Source of the DNA: Eubacterium sp.
GTDB lineage: Bacteria > Bacillota_A > Clostridia > Lachnospirales > Lachnospiraceae
Assembly (NCBI GenBank): GCA_023663915.1
Contig: JAMPGN010000088.1
Span: 1-15,700, forward strand
Reading direction: 5' to 3'
Length of the DNA stretch: 15,700 nucleotides
Position numbers and translations under genes: made by a program. The notes beneath the pieces are model-generated. The model saw only the letters and a list, made by a program, of their open reading frames with translations, ran no database searches and had not been told where the DNA came from. Of the stretch, positions 1-7,501 are shown in pieces. Numbering within the stretch: the stretch's first letter is position 1; each line of letters starts with the position of its first letter.

Positions 1-853
1 CACCCGTCTGCACATAGAGGGCTTCTTTTTCCACACAGACTACCGTTCCCGGCTCAGTATTTTCAAGTTGCGGCACAACATCTGGCGTAAGCGCCTCTTT
101 TGCCGCCGCCTTTTCTTCCCATATCTTGAGATTCTTGCCTCGAAACACGGTGGAAGCGCCCGGCCATGAGATCAGTCCCCGGATAAGGCAGTCCAGCTCT
201 CCCGCACTCTTTTGCCAGTCAATCCTTCCCATCGACTTGTGTAACATCCTGGCATAGCTGCTCTCCTCATCGTTCTGCTTCACCGGTGTCATATCGCCGC
301 TCTCTATCTTTGCAAGCGCTTCCACGATCAGACGTGCTCCCGCCTGCGCCAATTTGTCATGCAGGCTGTCCCCGGTCTCGCCCTCCTCGATTGGCACTTC
401 CGCTTTCATCAGCATATCGCCGGTGTCGAGTCCTTTGTCCATCTGCATAATCGTGACACCGCTCAATTTTTCCCCGTTTATGACCGCCCACTGGATCGGC
501 GCCGCCCCTCTGTATTTCGGAAGCAGGGAAGCATGGATATTCACACAGCCGTATTTCGGCATGGACAAAATCTCCTCGGACAAAATCTGACCGAAAGCCG
601 CCACCACAAAAATACCCGCTCCATATCCGCGCAGTGTTTCCACTGCATCGCTCTCCTTGATCTTGACGGGCTGGAATACCGGAATGTCGTGTGCCAGCGC
701 GCACGCTTTGACCGGCGTCACCTGCACTTCCTTGCCCCTTCCTCTGGGCTTATCCGGCTGTGTCACCACCGCTGCTACTTGATGTCCCGCCTGTATGATT
801 GCCTCAAGCGCACCCACTGCGAAATCGGGCGTTCCCATAAATACGATTTTCAT
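1..853 (-). CDS. fmt: Methionyl-tRNA formyltransferase, 3' end cut off by the window
   Basis: Transfers a formyl group from 10-formyltetrahydrofolate to Met-tRNA(fMet), making the initiator tRNA used in translation. It begins MKIVFMGTPDFAV, the family's N-terminal Rossmann strand and loop. The catalytic segment is visible as NIHASLLPKYRGAAPIQ, with Asn105 and His107, and the third catalytic residue is Asp143 in GLDTGD, in line with Asn106/His108/Asp144 of the E. coli enzyme. The reading frame is open for 284 codons to the window edge; the family is usually about 310 residues, so only the end of the C-terminal tRNA-binding domain is missing. The start is the ATG preceded by AAAGGAGG at good spacing. 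It lies 25 nt downstream of def, whose product later removes the formyl group, the classic def-fmt pairing, and is the last visible gene of the murE-priA-def-fmt operon. Confidence 0.97.
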   Translation of the reverse strand, partial: MKIVFMGTPDFAVGALEAIIQAGHQVAAVVTQPDKPRGRGKEVQVTPVKACALAHDIPVFQPVKIKESDAVETLRGYGAGIFVVAAFGQILSEEILSMPKYGCVNIHASLLPKYRGAAPIQWAVINGEKLSGVTIMQMDKGLDTGDMLMKAEVPIEEGETGDSLHDKLAQAGARLIVEALAKIESGDMTPVKQNDEESSYARMLHKSMGRIDWQKSAGELDCLIRGLISWPGASTVFRGKNLKIWEEKAAAKEALTPDVVPQLENTEPGTVVCVEKEALYVQTG

Positions 854-878
854 TCCCTGTGCCTCCTTTCCCGGACGA

Positions 879-1361
879 TCACATGTCCTCCTCCTTTAAG
901 TCTTCCGTGTTCACCAGAGGTCCTTTTACCTTTTCCACATATAAATGTCCTTCTAAGTGGTCTAATTCATGGCAGATCGCCCTGGCAAGCAGTTCCGTCC
1001 CCTCTAACTCGAAAGCATTCAGATTCTCATCATAAGCCAGAATTTTGGCATAGTTGGGGCGGGTCACTTTGCCGCTTTTGCCCGGAACACTAAGACACCC
1101 TTCGTAGCCCTCCTGTTCTCCGCTGGTTTCCAAGAGTTTTGGATTGATGAGCAGAATCGGATCTTCCCCCGTAACATCGATGACTATGATTTTTTTCAAG
1201 ATTCCCACCTGCGGCGCGGCAAGCCCTACGCCTTCCGCCTCATACAGTGTCTCAAACATATCATCGATCAGATCTTGTATCCTGGGAGTGATCTCGGTCA
1301 CATCCTTACATTTTTTATTTAAGACCGGGTCTCCCATCTCCCTGATTTTTCTGATTGCCAT
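879..1361 (-). CDS. def: Peptide deformylase
   Basis: Metalloenzyme that removes the N-formyl group from nascent polypeptides at the ribosome. All three family motifs are intact in this 160-residue protein: GVGLAAPQ at 44-51, EGCLS at 87-91 with metal ligand Cys89, and HELDH at 131-135 with metal ligands His131 and His135 and catalytic Glu132. The length and the short acidic C-terminal tail fit the compact type of bacterial deformylase. The ATG is preceded by AAGGAGAGG. It lies 30 nt after priA and 25 nt before fmt on the same strand, so the three are almost certainly co-transcribed. No frameshift or missing residue is seen. Confidence 0.97.
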   Translation of the reverse strand: MAIRKIREMGDPVLNKKCKDVTEITPRIQDLIDDMFETLYEAEGVGLAAPQVGILKKIIVIDVTGEDPILLINPKLLETSGEQEGYEGCLSVPGKSGKVTRPNYAKILAYDENLNAFELEGTELLARAICHELDHLEGHLYVEKVKGPLVNTEDLKEEDM

Positions 1362-1391
1362 TTTCTTTCCTCTCCTTTTTGCCTTTCGTAA

Positions 1392-3641
1392 TTAGTATGT
1401 ATTCATAGGGTCAAAATCATATTGCACCGTCTGATTTTTTAACTCTTTCTCCTTACAAAACAATTCCAACCGGTCTTTGATCTCCACCAAGACCTGATAA
1501 TCTGCATGTTTGACATAGAAAACATGGCGGTACAGGTCGTTGATCTTCCCGATCGATGCTTCTGTCGGACCGATCAGTTGAAGCCCGCCGCATATTTTGG
1601 CATTTCTGCCGCATTCTATGTTAACTACATCAGTCATCATTTTCCCCAGCTCCGCGCCGGACTCCCGCTGCCTCGAAGTGATGAGCACTGCCAGCATATG
1701 CGCCGCCGGCGGGTAACGCATGAACTCCCGGTAGGTGATCTCCTCCTCATAGAATCCACAGTAATCCTGTTTCGCCGCGTGCACAATGCTGTAATGTTCC
1801 GGCTGGTATGTCTGGATCACCACTTCCCCCGGTTTCTCGCCTCTTCCTGCGCGTCCCGCTGCCTGCGTCACCAGTTGGAACGTCCGCTCCCCGGCGCGGT
1901 AATCATTCTGGTTGAGCGACAGATCCGCCGCGAGAATGCCAACCAGCGTTACATTGGGAAAATCATGCCCTTTGACGATCATCTGCGTTCCCACAAGGAT
2001 ATCCGCCTTTTCATCTGCAAAAGCCGACAGTATCTTCTCATAACTGCCCTTCGTCCTGGTCGTATCCGCGTCCATGCGAAGCACCCGCGCCGCCGGAAAT
2101 TCCTTGTGCAATGCCTCCTCGATCTGCTCGGTGCCAGCTTTAAATCCAAGCAGGTACTTCGACCCGCATTCCGGACAGTTTGTGCGCCTTACTTCTTCAT
2201 AGCCGCAATAATGACATATTAACATACCGTTTCGGTGTTCGGAAAGAGAAACATCACAGTGGGGACATTTCATCACATGCCCGCACGCCCTGCAGGAGAC
2301 AAATCCCGCATATCCTCTCCTGTTTAAGAAAAGCATCGTCTGTTCGCCCGCCGCAAGTCTCTGTGCAATCAATTCCTTTAGTTTCCTGCTGAATACCGAA
2401 CGGTTTCCCTGCTTTAATTCTTCCCTCAAATCTATGGTGTATACGCTCGGCAGAACACTGTTCCCGTGCCTGCCCGTCATCTCATACAGTTTATATTTGC
2501 CCTGCCTCGCCCGATAATAAGCATCCACCGAGGGAGTCGCAGAGCCTAAGACCACGCACGCATGATGCATCTGCGCGATGCGGATCGCCGTCTCTCTGGC
2601 ATGGTATTTCGGCATCGACTCGCTCTTGTAGCTGCTCTCATGCTCCTCGTCCACAACGATGACTCCCAGATTCGCAAAAGGCGTAAACAACGCCGATCTC
2701 GGTCCGATGATCACGTCGATCTCCCCCGCTTTGGCACGCCTGAGCTGATCGTATTTCTCGCCCTTAGAAAGGGCGGAGTTGATCACCGAGACCCTGTCCC
2801 CGAATCTCTTATAGAAACGCAAAAGAGTCTGATAGGTGAGCGCGATCTCCGGAATGAGGACGATCGCCTGTTTTCCCATGGCAATCATCTGCTCGACCAC
2901 GCCCAGATATACCTCCGTCTTACCGCTGCCGGTAACACCGTGCAGAAGATACGTCTGCGGATTGCCCTCCCGGTAATCCTTCAGAATATCTTCTATGATC
3001 GTCCTCTGCCTATCGCTTAGGATGATCCGTTTCTCTCTGCCGTCCATATGCCCGACCGGATTACGGTACAGGCTTTCCGTCTCGATCTTCAGATATCCCT
3101 GCCCTGCCAAAGACCGCAGTGTTGCCGACGATACGTTGAGTTTCTGGCTGAGCAGTTCGTAGGGAAGTATTTCTTCCTCCGCAAGCGCATAGAGCGCTCT
3201 TGCCTTTGCCGCCTGGTGCTTCCTCGCGCATACCTGTGCCGCCTTCCGCAATTCTTCCGGCGGAGCGCATCTGGTAATCTTTTTCCGCTCCAATTGCCTA
3301 AGTTTCTGTTTCACCGGCAGAACCGTCCGCAAAGCCGCAATCATCGTGGAGCCATACTGCCTTTTTAACCAGTAGGCGATCTGTATCTGGTTTCCTTCCA
3401 CGGTGACGCCCTTATCGTCCACTGAGAGAATCGTCTTTAGTTTCTCGATCGGATAACCCGCCTGGTCGGACAGATCGACCACATATCCGATCCTGTCGCT
3501 GTCCGCCTTTCCGAAAGGCACGTGGACGCACACGCCCGGATACACGGCATCGGACAATTCCTGCGGAATGATATACTGAAAAGGCTTATCTACTTTTTCA
3601 TGGGAGATATCGATAATAATATCCGCATACTTTGCCGCCAT
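1392..3641 (-). CDS. priA: Primosomal replication-restart helicase PriA
   Basis: A 749-residue 3'-5' superfamily 2 helicase that recognises stalled forks and D-loops and reloads the replisome. Seen in order: the N-terminal 3'-DNA-binding region (about 5-105), a winged-helix-like linker (about 145-190), Walker A GVTGSGKT (235-242), DEEH box (331-334), GSATPS (366-371), then a zinc module with eight cysteines (450, 453, 459, 462, 476, 479, 489, 492) inserted in the second helicase lobe. The remaining helicase motifs follow, including GTQMIVKGHDFPNV (551-564) and QAAGRAGR (593-600). The length matches the usual 730-800 residues. The ATG lies 7 nt after the murE stop and its weak ribosome binding site overlaps the end of murE, so translational coupling is likely. 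The gene is intact. Confidence 0.97.
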   Translation of the reverse strand: MAAKYADIIIDISHEKVDKPFQYIIPQELSDAVYPGVCVHVPFGKADSDRIGYVVDLSDQAGYPIEKLKTILSVDDKGVTVEGNQIQIAYWLKRQYGSTMIAALRTVLPVKQKLRQLERKKITRCAPPEELRKAAQVCARKHQAAKARALYALAEEEILPYELLSQKLNVSSATLRSLAGQGYLKIETESLYRNPVGHMDGREKRIILSDRQRTIIEDILKDYREGNPQTYLLHGVTGSGKTEVYLGVVEQMIAMGKQAIVLIPEIALTYQTLLRFYKRFGDRVSVINSALSKGEKYDQLRRAKAGEIDVIIGPRSALFTPFANLGVIVVDEEHESSYKSESMPKYHARETAIRIAQMHHACVVLGSATPSVDAYYRARQGKYKLYEMTGRHGNSVLPSVYTIDLREELKQGNRSVFSRKLKELIAQRLAAGEQTMLFLNRRGYAGFVSCRACGHVMKCPHCDVSLSEHRNGMLICHYCGYEEVRRTNCPECGSKYLLGFKAGTEQIEEALHKEFPAARVLRMDADTTRTKGSYEKILSAFADEKADILVGTQMIVKGHDFPNVTLVGILAADLSLNQNDYRAGERTFQLVTQAAGRAGRGEKPGEVVIQTYQPEHYSIVHAAKQDYCGFYEEEITYREFMRYPPAAHMLAVLITSRQRESGAELGKMMTDVVNIECGRNAKICGGLQLIGPTEASIGKINDLYRHVFYVKHADYQVLVEIKDRLELFCKEKELKNQTVQYDFDPMNTY

Positions 3642-3648
3642 GCCGCCT

Positions 3649-5115
3649 CTACCTTCCTGCGAGTATCTCCTCGATCAGCACGCGCTCATCCATGGGATAC
3701 TTCACTCCGTTGATCTCCTGATAATCCTCGTGCCCCTTGCCTGCCAGCACGATGATATCCCCCGGCTCTCCGTGGGATATGGCATAGGCGATCGCCTCTT
3801 TCCTGTCGCAGATCTCTACGTATTCCCCGTCCGTCCTGCCAATACCGATCTTGATATCGTCGATGATCGCCTGCGGTTCCTCGGTTCGCGGATTATCCGA
3901 TGTGATGATCGTCAGATCCGCCATCCGCCCGCTGACTTCACCCATCTCGTATCGCCTGGACTTCGCACGGTCTCCCCCGCATCCAAAAAGACAGATGAGC
4001 CGATGAGGTTCGTAAGCCCGCAAGGTGGCCAAAAGGCTCTTGAGCGCCATGGCATTATGCGCATAATCGATCATCAACGTAAAGTCGTCAGACACCTTGA
4101 CCGGTTCGATCCTGCCTTTCACTTTCGCCGTAATCAATGCCTCTTTCACCGTCTCCTCCGTCACGGCAAAATGCCGACAGATTGCGATCGCCGTCAGCGC
4201 ATTGTATACGCTGAACTTTCCGGGTGTCGCGATCCTTGCGTGAAAATTCATAAGCCCGGATAGATCAAATTCCATTCCAAGATTACCCGCTTCTTTCAAG
4301 AAAGCAATGCTTTTTGCCCTAAGATCTGCCTCGGTATCGATCCCGTATGTCTCCAAGGTACAGGTGTGTCCTTGCGTGACTGCCTCCCAGTGTGCATCAT
4401 CATGGTTGACGATCCCGACTTTGCACTGTTTGAACAACAGTCCCTTGCAATGCAGATAATCCTCGAAATCTTTATGCTCCCCTTTGCCGATATGGTCCGG
4501 CTCCAAATTCGTAAAAATGCCAAAATCAAATACAAATCCCTGCGTCCGGTGGAGCATCAGCCCCTGCGAGGAAACCTCCATCACAACGGTATCACACCCT
4601 GCATCCGCCATCTGCCTAAAATACTTCTGAATCAGATAGGACTCCGGCGTCGTGTGGTCTGCGTGGATATGCATATCCCCGATAATGATCTCGATGGTCC
4701 CGATCAGCCCCACTTTTCTTCCCGCCTGCTCTAAAATGGATTTCACGAGATAAGTCGTGGTCGTCTTACCCTTAGTGCCCGTAATACCGATAATTTTCAT
4801 TTCTTTTGCCGGATCATCGAAAAAGGCCGCCGAAAGAAACGCCATCGCATAATGTGCATCCTGCACTTTGATCACCGTCACATCGGCATCTTCCGGCAGA
4901 TCCACCTCCCGCTCCACGATGAGCGTCCCCGCCCCCGCAGACACCGCGTCGGCGGCAAACTCATGTCCGTCCCTGATAGCTCCCGGTATACAAATAAATA
5001 GACTACCCGGAACGACCTTGCGCGAATCATATATGATATCCGTCACATCCCTATCAAGTGTCCCCCGAACACATTCATACTCAATTTTCCCCAATAATTT
5101 ACTAAGCGCTACCAT
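3649..5115 (-). CDS. murE: UDP-MurNAc-tripeptide synthetase, meso-DAP type
   Basis: Cytosolic ATP-dependent ligase that adds the third amino acid to UDP-MurNAc-L-Ala-D-Glu during peptidoglycan precursor synthesis. The 488 residues show the three-domain Mur ligase plan: an N-terminal uridine-nucleotide domain with DSR at 30-32, the ATP loop GITGTKGKTTTT (110-121), the central-domain motif FTNLEPDHIG (201-210), and the lysine equivalent to the carbamylated Lys224 of E. coli (here Lys224 in HCKGLLF). DNPR at 407-410 is the meso-diaminopimelate-selecting motif, so the substrate is inferred to be meso-DAP and not L-lysine. AGGAGG lies 7 nt upstream of the ATG. It is the first gene of the murE-priA-def-fmt operon and is preceded by a structured leader and a clear promoter. 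Confidence 0.96.
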   Translation of the reverse strand: MVALSKLLGKIEYECVRGTLDRDVTDIIYDSRKVVPGSLFICIPGAIRDGHEFAADAVSAGAGTLIVEREVDLPEDADVTVIKVQDAHYAMAFLSAAFFDDPAKEMKIIGITGTKGKTTTTYLVKSILEQAGRKVGLIGTIEIIIGDMHIHADHTTPESYLIQKYFRQMADAGCDTVVMEVSSQGLMLHRTQGFVFDFGIFTNLEPDHIGKGEHKDFEDYLHCKGLLFKQCKVGIVNHDDAHWEAVTQGHTCTLETYGIDTEADLRAKSIAFLKEAGNLGMEFDLSGLMNFHARIATPGKFSVYNALTAIAICRHFAVTEETVKEALITAKVKGRIEPVKVSDDFTLMIDYAHNAMALKSLLATLRAYEPHRLICLFGCGGDRAKSRRYEMGEVSGRMADLTIITSDNPRTEEPQAIIDDIKIGIGRTDGEYVEICDRKEAIAYAISHGEPGDIIVLAGKGHEDYQEINGVKYPMDERVLIEEILAGR

Positions 5116-5137
5116 TTATTCCCTCCTGCTTTTTTCC

Positions 5138-5183
5138 ACAACCCATCTCGAAAAAATCAAACAACCCATCTCAAAAAAATCAA
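5138..5183 (-). repeat. Two tandem copies of a 23-bp unit in the murE leader
   Basis: Positions 5138-5160 and 5161-5183 are a head-to-tail duplication differing at one base only (g5150 versus a5173). On the transcribed strand each unit holds a run of six or seven T followed by a GAGATGGGTTGT block. The array ends about 10 bp upstream of the murE Shine-Dalgarno sequence, so any length change alters the spacing between the leader hairpins and the ribosome binding site. No function is recognised. Confidence 0.85.
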
Positions 5184-5202
5184 ATTACTACGGCTCCATA
5201 CG

Positions 5203-5229
5203 GAGAATGCCCGCACTTTGGGCATTCTC
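5203..5229 (-). promoter_or_regulatory. Perfect 10-bp leader hairpin upstream of murE
   Basis: GAGAATGCCC (5203-5212) pairs perfectly with GGGCATTCTC (5220-5229) across a 7-nt loop. On the murE strand it is not followed directly by a U tract; the first T7 run lies about 25 nt further on, inside the 23-bp repeats. It is therefore a structured leader element and not a convincing terminator. Possible roles, all inference: attenuation, mRNA 5' stabilisation or protein binding. Confidence 0.6.
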
Positions 5230-5231
5230 TT

Positions 5232-5288
5232 AAACATTTAGCAACTCTTAGGCGGCGTCTTTTGACGCCTTAGAGGTGCTTAATGTTT
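5232..5288 (-). promoter_or_regulatory. Long imperfect hairpin at the 5' end of the murE transcript
   Basis: The arms 5232-5259 and 5264-5288 form a stem of about 24 pairs with three mismatches and a 3-nt bulge around a 4-nt loop; the apical part GGCGTC/GACGCC is perfect. With the predicted start near 5287, this stem would be the extreme 5' end of the mRNA. Read on the plus strand it is followed by T8 and resembles a terminator, but no plus-strand gene lies upstream, so I favour a 5'-end stabilising or regulatory structure of the murE leader. Confidence 0.55.
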
Positions 5289-5293
5289 TTTTT

Positions 5294-5322
5294 ACAATAG
5301 CACGAAAACAGCCGTTTTTCAA
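5294..5322 (-). promoter_or_regulatory. Sigma-A-type promoter of the murE-priA-def-fmt operon
   Basis: On the minus strand, -35 TTGAAA (5317-5322) and -10 TATTGT (5294-5299) are separated by 17 bp. The -10 box is followed at once by eight A (5293-5286), so initiation near 5287 falls in a homopolymer. The DNA further upstream (5384-5431) is rich in A/T tracts. No competing promoter of this quality is visible between recJ and murE. Confidence 0.7.
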
Positions 5323-5527
5323 TGTTTGACGCATATTTCAGTCATCTTGCACTCAAACCTCCGCTCTGTAAAGAAACGAAATCGTTTTTATTCTCTTTTT
5401 TTAATTTTTCTTAATGGATTTTTATTTTTTTATAACAAAGTAAACACATTTTGGACACATTTACACTTTATGATGTTAATCAAGATAGTTGATGAACTCA
5501 CTATCTCCCCCCTCATAAGAAAGTACG
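5323..5527. other. AT-rich intergenic DNA with a short dyad, no gene seen
   Basis: About 200 bp between the murE promoter and the recJ terminator. Between 5384 and 5431 there are five T runs of 5 to 7 nt at roughly helical spacing, which suggests curved DNA upstream of the promoter. AGATAGT (5483-5489) and ACTATCT (5500-5506) form a 7-bp dyad with a 10-bp spacer, a possible operator or small hairpin. Short open frames here have no ribosome binding site and unnatural composition, so I call no gene. Confidence 0.5.
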
Positions 5528-5554
5528 AAAAAGTCCGGCAACCCCGGACTTTTT
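5528..5554 (-). terminator. Bidirectional intrinsic terminator downstream of recJ
   Basis: An 11-bp stem (AAAAAGTCCGG at 5528-5538 with CCGGACTTTTT at 5544-5554) and a 5-nt loop, with T runs on both strands. It lies about 67 nt beyond the recJ stop in the direction of transcription and separates the scfA-scfB-secDF-recJ transcript from the murE operon. Confidence 0.88.
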
Positions 5555-5620
5555 TGTTGCCATGTCCGCCGGGCGTGTCTCATGGTGCTTTTCAAGACAC
5601 AATCTATCTTATTATATGAA

Positions 5621-7405
5621 TTATGTGGCATCACCTTTACAATAATCCTGCATAATCATCTGCAAACTCGTCTTTCCCTGGTACACATTCAAATCCGGAT
5701 AATAGATCACGTGGATACAGATATTTCCATTCCCTTCCCAGTACAGCCGATCATACTCTTTGCGTCCAAATTCCCGGCGCAAAAAGTCATGCCACACTTC
5801 CAGATCCCCGAAATACATCATTTCAAACCTGCTGCCCTGACTGTCCTCTACCGTATATTTTCCGACATTGTTATTCTTTCCGATTATCTTGCCTCTTATC
5901 AAACGAATGTTTCTCTGGGCGAATACCGGTTTCGGATTGCCGTTGCCGAAAGGCTCTAACACCGACAACTGCCGCACGAAATCGACCGTCACATAGGACA
6001 TCGGCATCGGCACATCAATATGTATTTTTTCCTCCAAATCTTCTGCACTCAGCCCGCAGTGTGCATTCAGATATGTGCGAAAAGCTTCCACATTCCCCTC
6101 CGGCATGGACACTCCTGCCGCCATCTTATGTCCGCCATATTTCGTATAAAGTTCCTTGCATTCGCTCATTTTGTCATACATATGATAAGTCTCGATCGAA
6201 CGCCCCGAACCTTTGACCCCCTCTTCGGTGCGCGTCAGCACGAACACCGGCTTATAATATTTCTCCCGGATGCGTCCGGCGATAATCCCCGCAAGGCTCT
6301 CATGACAGTCCGGCAGATAGACGACCAGCACTTTGTCATCCTGCAAGGAACCGCTCTCAATCATATCAATCGCCTGTTTCGTCCCCTGTAAGGTCATATT
6401 TTTCCGGCTATCATTTAACTCCTTTAACTCGCCGGCAATCGTCACCGCCTCCGCCTGGTCATTCGTCCGGAACATCTGCAGAGCCCTGTACGCCGTGTCC
6501 AGCCTTCCGGTGGCGTTTAAGCAGGGTCCCAGCACGAATCCGATATGGTAAGCGGATAGGGGTCTGTCCACAAGCCCGTTGACCGATAAGAGCGCTTGCA
6601 TACCCTTGTTGACCGACTCCCGGATCTGTTGCAGCCCATACCGGACAAGAATGCGGTTTTCGTCCACCAACTCCATGACATCCCCCACGGTGGCAAACGC
6701 CGCAAAAGCCAGAAGCTCCCGAAGCAGTTCCCTGCCTCCTTCCACCGCCATCCTGTCAAACAAAACCTGTATCAGTTTATAGGCGACCACCGCGCCGCAG
6801 ATCCCGTCAAAAGGATATCCACAGTCTTTCTGCTTGGGATCGATCACTGCGTCCGCCGCTGGCGGACATTCCTGCCGTCCGCCGTCCGCCTGTATCTCAT
6901 AAGGCACTTCATGATGATCGGTCACTACCACAGTCATTCCCAGAGACTTGGCATAGTCGATCTGGTCTTTCGCCGCGATCCCGTTATCGCATGTGAGTAT
7001 CGTGTCGATCCCCGCCTCGTGCGCCTCGGCGATCATACGGTCGTTCATTCCGTACCCGTCCTGAATGCGGTGCGGTATCACGGCATCCGCCACGGCTTTG
7101 CAATGCTCTAATCCCGATAACAGTATATAGGTTGCGCATACCCCGTCGATATCGTAATCGCCTATGATGCGGACATGCCTTCCCTGCTCGATCTTCGACT
7201 GCAGGATTCCGGCTGCCTTCTCCACATCTTTAAGCAGATAAGGCGAATGCAGATCATCAAGCGTCCCATGTAAAAACTCATTGATCTTTTCATCCGTCTC
7301 AATATCCCTGTTACGGATCACCCTCGCAATCACCGGATCAATCTGAAACTCTTGCGCTATCCTTGTAAAGTCCGCTTTCTTGGCGGCTACCATCCATTTC
7401 GCCAT
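5621..7405 (-). CDS. recJ: Single-stranded-DNA-specific 5'-3' exonuclease RecJ
   Basis: A 594-residue DHH-superfamily phosphoesterase that degrades 5' single-stranded ends in recombinational, mismatch and base-excision repair. Manganese-site motifs seen: DYDIDG (83-88), TCDNG (138-142), TDHHEVP (162-168) with the name-giving DHH at 163-165, and ATVGDVMEL (238-246). The DHHA1 domain follows with GSGRS (399-403) and GGHKMAAG (424-431), then an OB-fold beginning near EPFGNGNPKPVF (484-495). The length is normal for the short Firmicutes form without the extra C-terminal domain. ATG at 7403-7405 has a modest GAGG site 7 nt upstream; Met5 is a less likely alternative. It lies 96 nt after secDF, last gene before the terminator at 5528-5554. 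Confidence 0.96.
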   Translation of the reverse strand: MAKWMVAAKKADFTRIAQEFQIDPVIARVIRNRDIETDEKINEFLHGTLDDLHSPYLLKDVEKAAGILQSKIEQGRHVRIIGDYDIDGVCATYILLSGLEHCKAVADAVIPHRIQDGYGMNDRMIAEAHEAGIDTILTCDNGIAAKDQIDYAKSLGMTVVVTDHHEVPYEIQADGGRQECPPAADAVIDPKQKDCGYPFDGICGAVVAYKLIQVLFDRMAVEGGRELLRELLAFAAFATVGDVMELVDENRILVRYGLQQIRESVNKGMQALLSVNGLVDRPLSAYHIGFVLGPCLNATGRLDTAYRALQMFRTNDQAEAVTIAGELKELNDSRKNMTLQGTKQAIDMIESGSLQDDKVLVVYLPDCHESLAGIIAGRIREKYYKPVFVLTRTEEGVKGSGRSIETYHMYDKMSECKELYTKYGGHKMAAGVSMPEGNVEAFRTYLNAHCGLSAEDLEEKIHIDVPMPMSYVTVDFVRQLSVLEPFGNGNPKPVFAQRNIRLIRGKIIGKNNNVGKYTVEDSQGSRFEMMYFGDLEVWHDFLRREFGRKEYDRLYWEGNGNICIHVIYYPDLNVYQGKTSLQMIMQDYCKGDAT

Positions 7406-7470
7406 TTCTGCCTCTGCCTCTCACATTTGTTAAGGCGCTCCGCTTATCACAGAACGCCCCTTTTCCTAAA

Positions 7471-7499
7471 ATATTATTCTGTATAATCCCCAAAACCAA
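7471..7499 (-). promoter_or_regulatory. Weak candidate promoter for recJ
   Basis: On the minus strand TTGGTT (7494-7499) and TAATAT (7471-7476) are 17 bp apart in the 96-nt secDF-recJ gap. Each box matches consensus only partly. It could allow recJ expression independent of the scf-secDF transcript, but read-through from upstream is equally plausible. The rest of the gap shows no terminator. Confidence 0.3.
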
Positions 7500-7501
7500 A
7501 C

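Noticed and set aside
359..1093. A 244-codon plus-strand open frame opposite fmt and def
   Set aside because: It spans two recognised genes and their intergenic gap on the other strand, and its composition is typical of an antisense shadow.
1506..2222. A 238-codon plus-strand open frame opposite priA
   Set aside because: priA is intact with all helicase and zinc motifs; the opposite frame shows no domain and no start signal.
3640..4263. A 207-codon plus-strand open frame opposite murE
   Set aside because: It is antisense to a fully supported Mur ligase, rich in His/Arg/Leu as expected of a complement frame, and has no ribosome binding site.
5138..5183. Insertion-sequence or transposon end
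   Set aside because: It is only a two-copy 23-bp tandem duplication, with no transposase, terminal inverted repeats or target duplication nearby.
5232..5293. Plus-strand intrinsic terminator (hairpin followed by T8)
   Set aside because: No plus-strand gene lies upstream for it to end; the same sequence is better read as the 5' end of the murE transcript.
5326..5619. A 97-codon plus-strand open frame in the recJ-murE gap
   Set aside because: It crosses the recJ terminator hairpin and the T tracts and has no Shine-Dalgarno sequence; translation is implausible.
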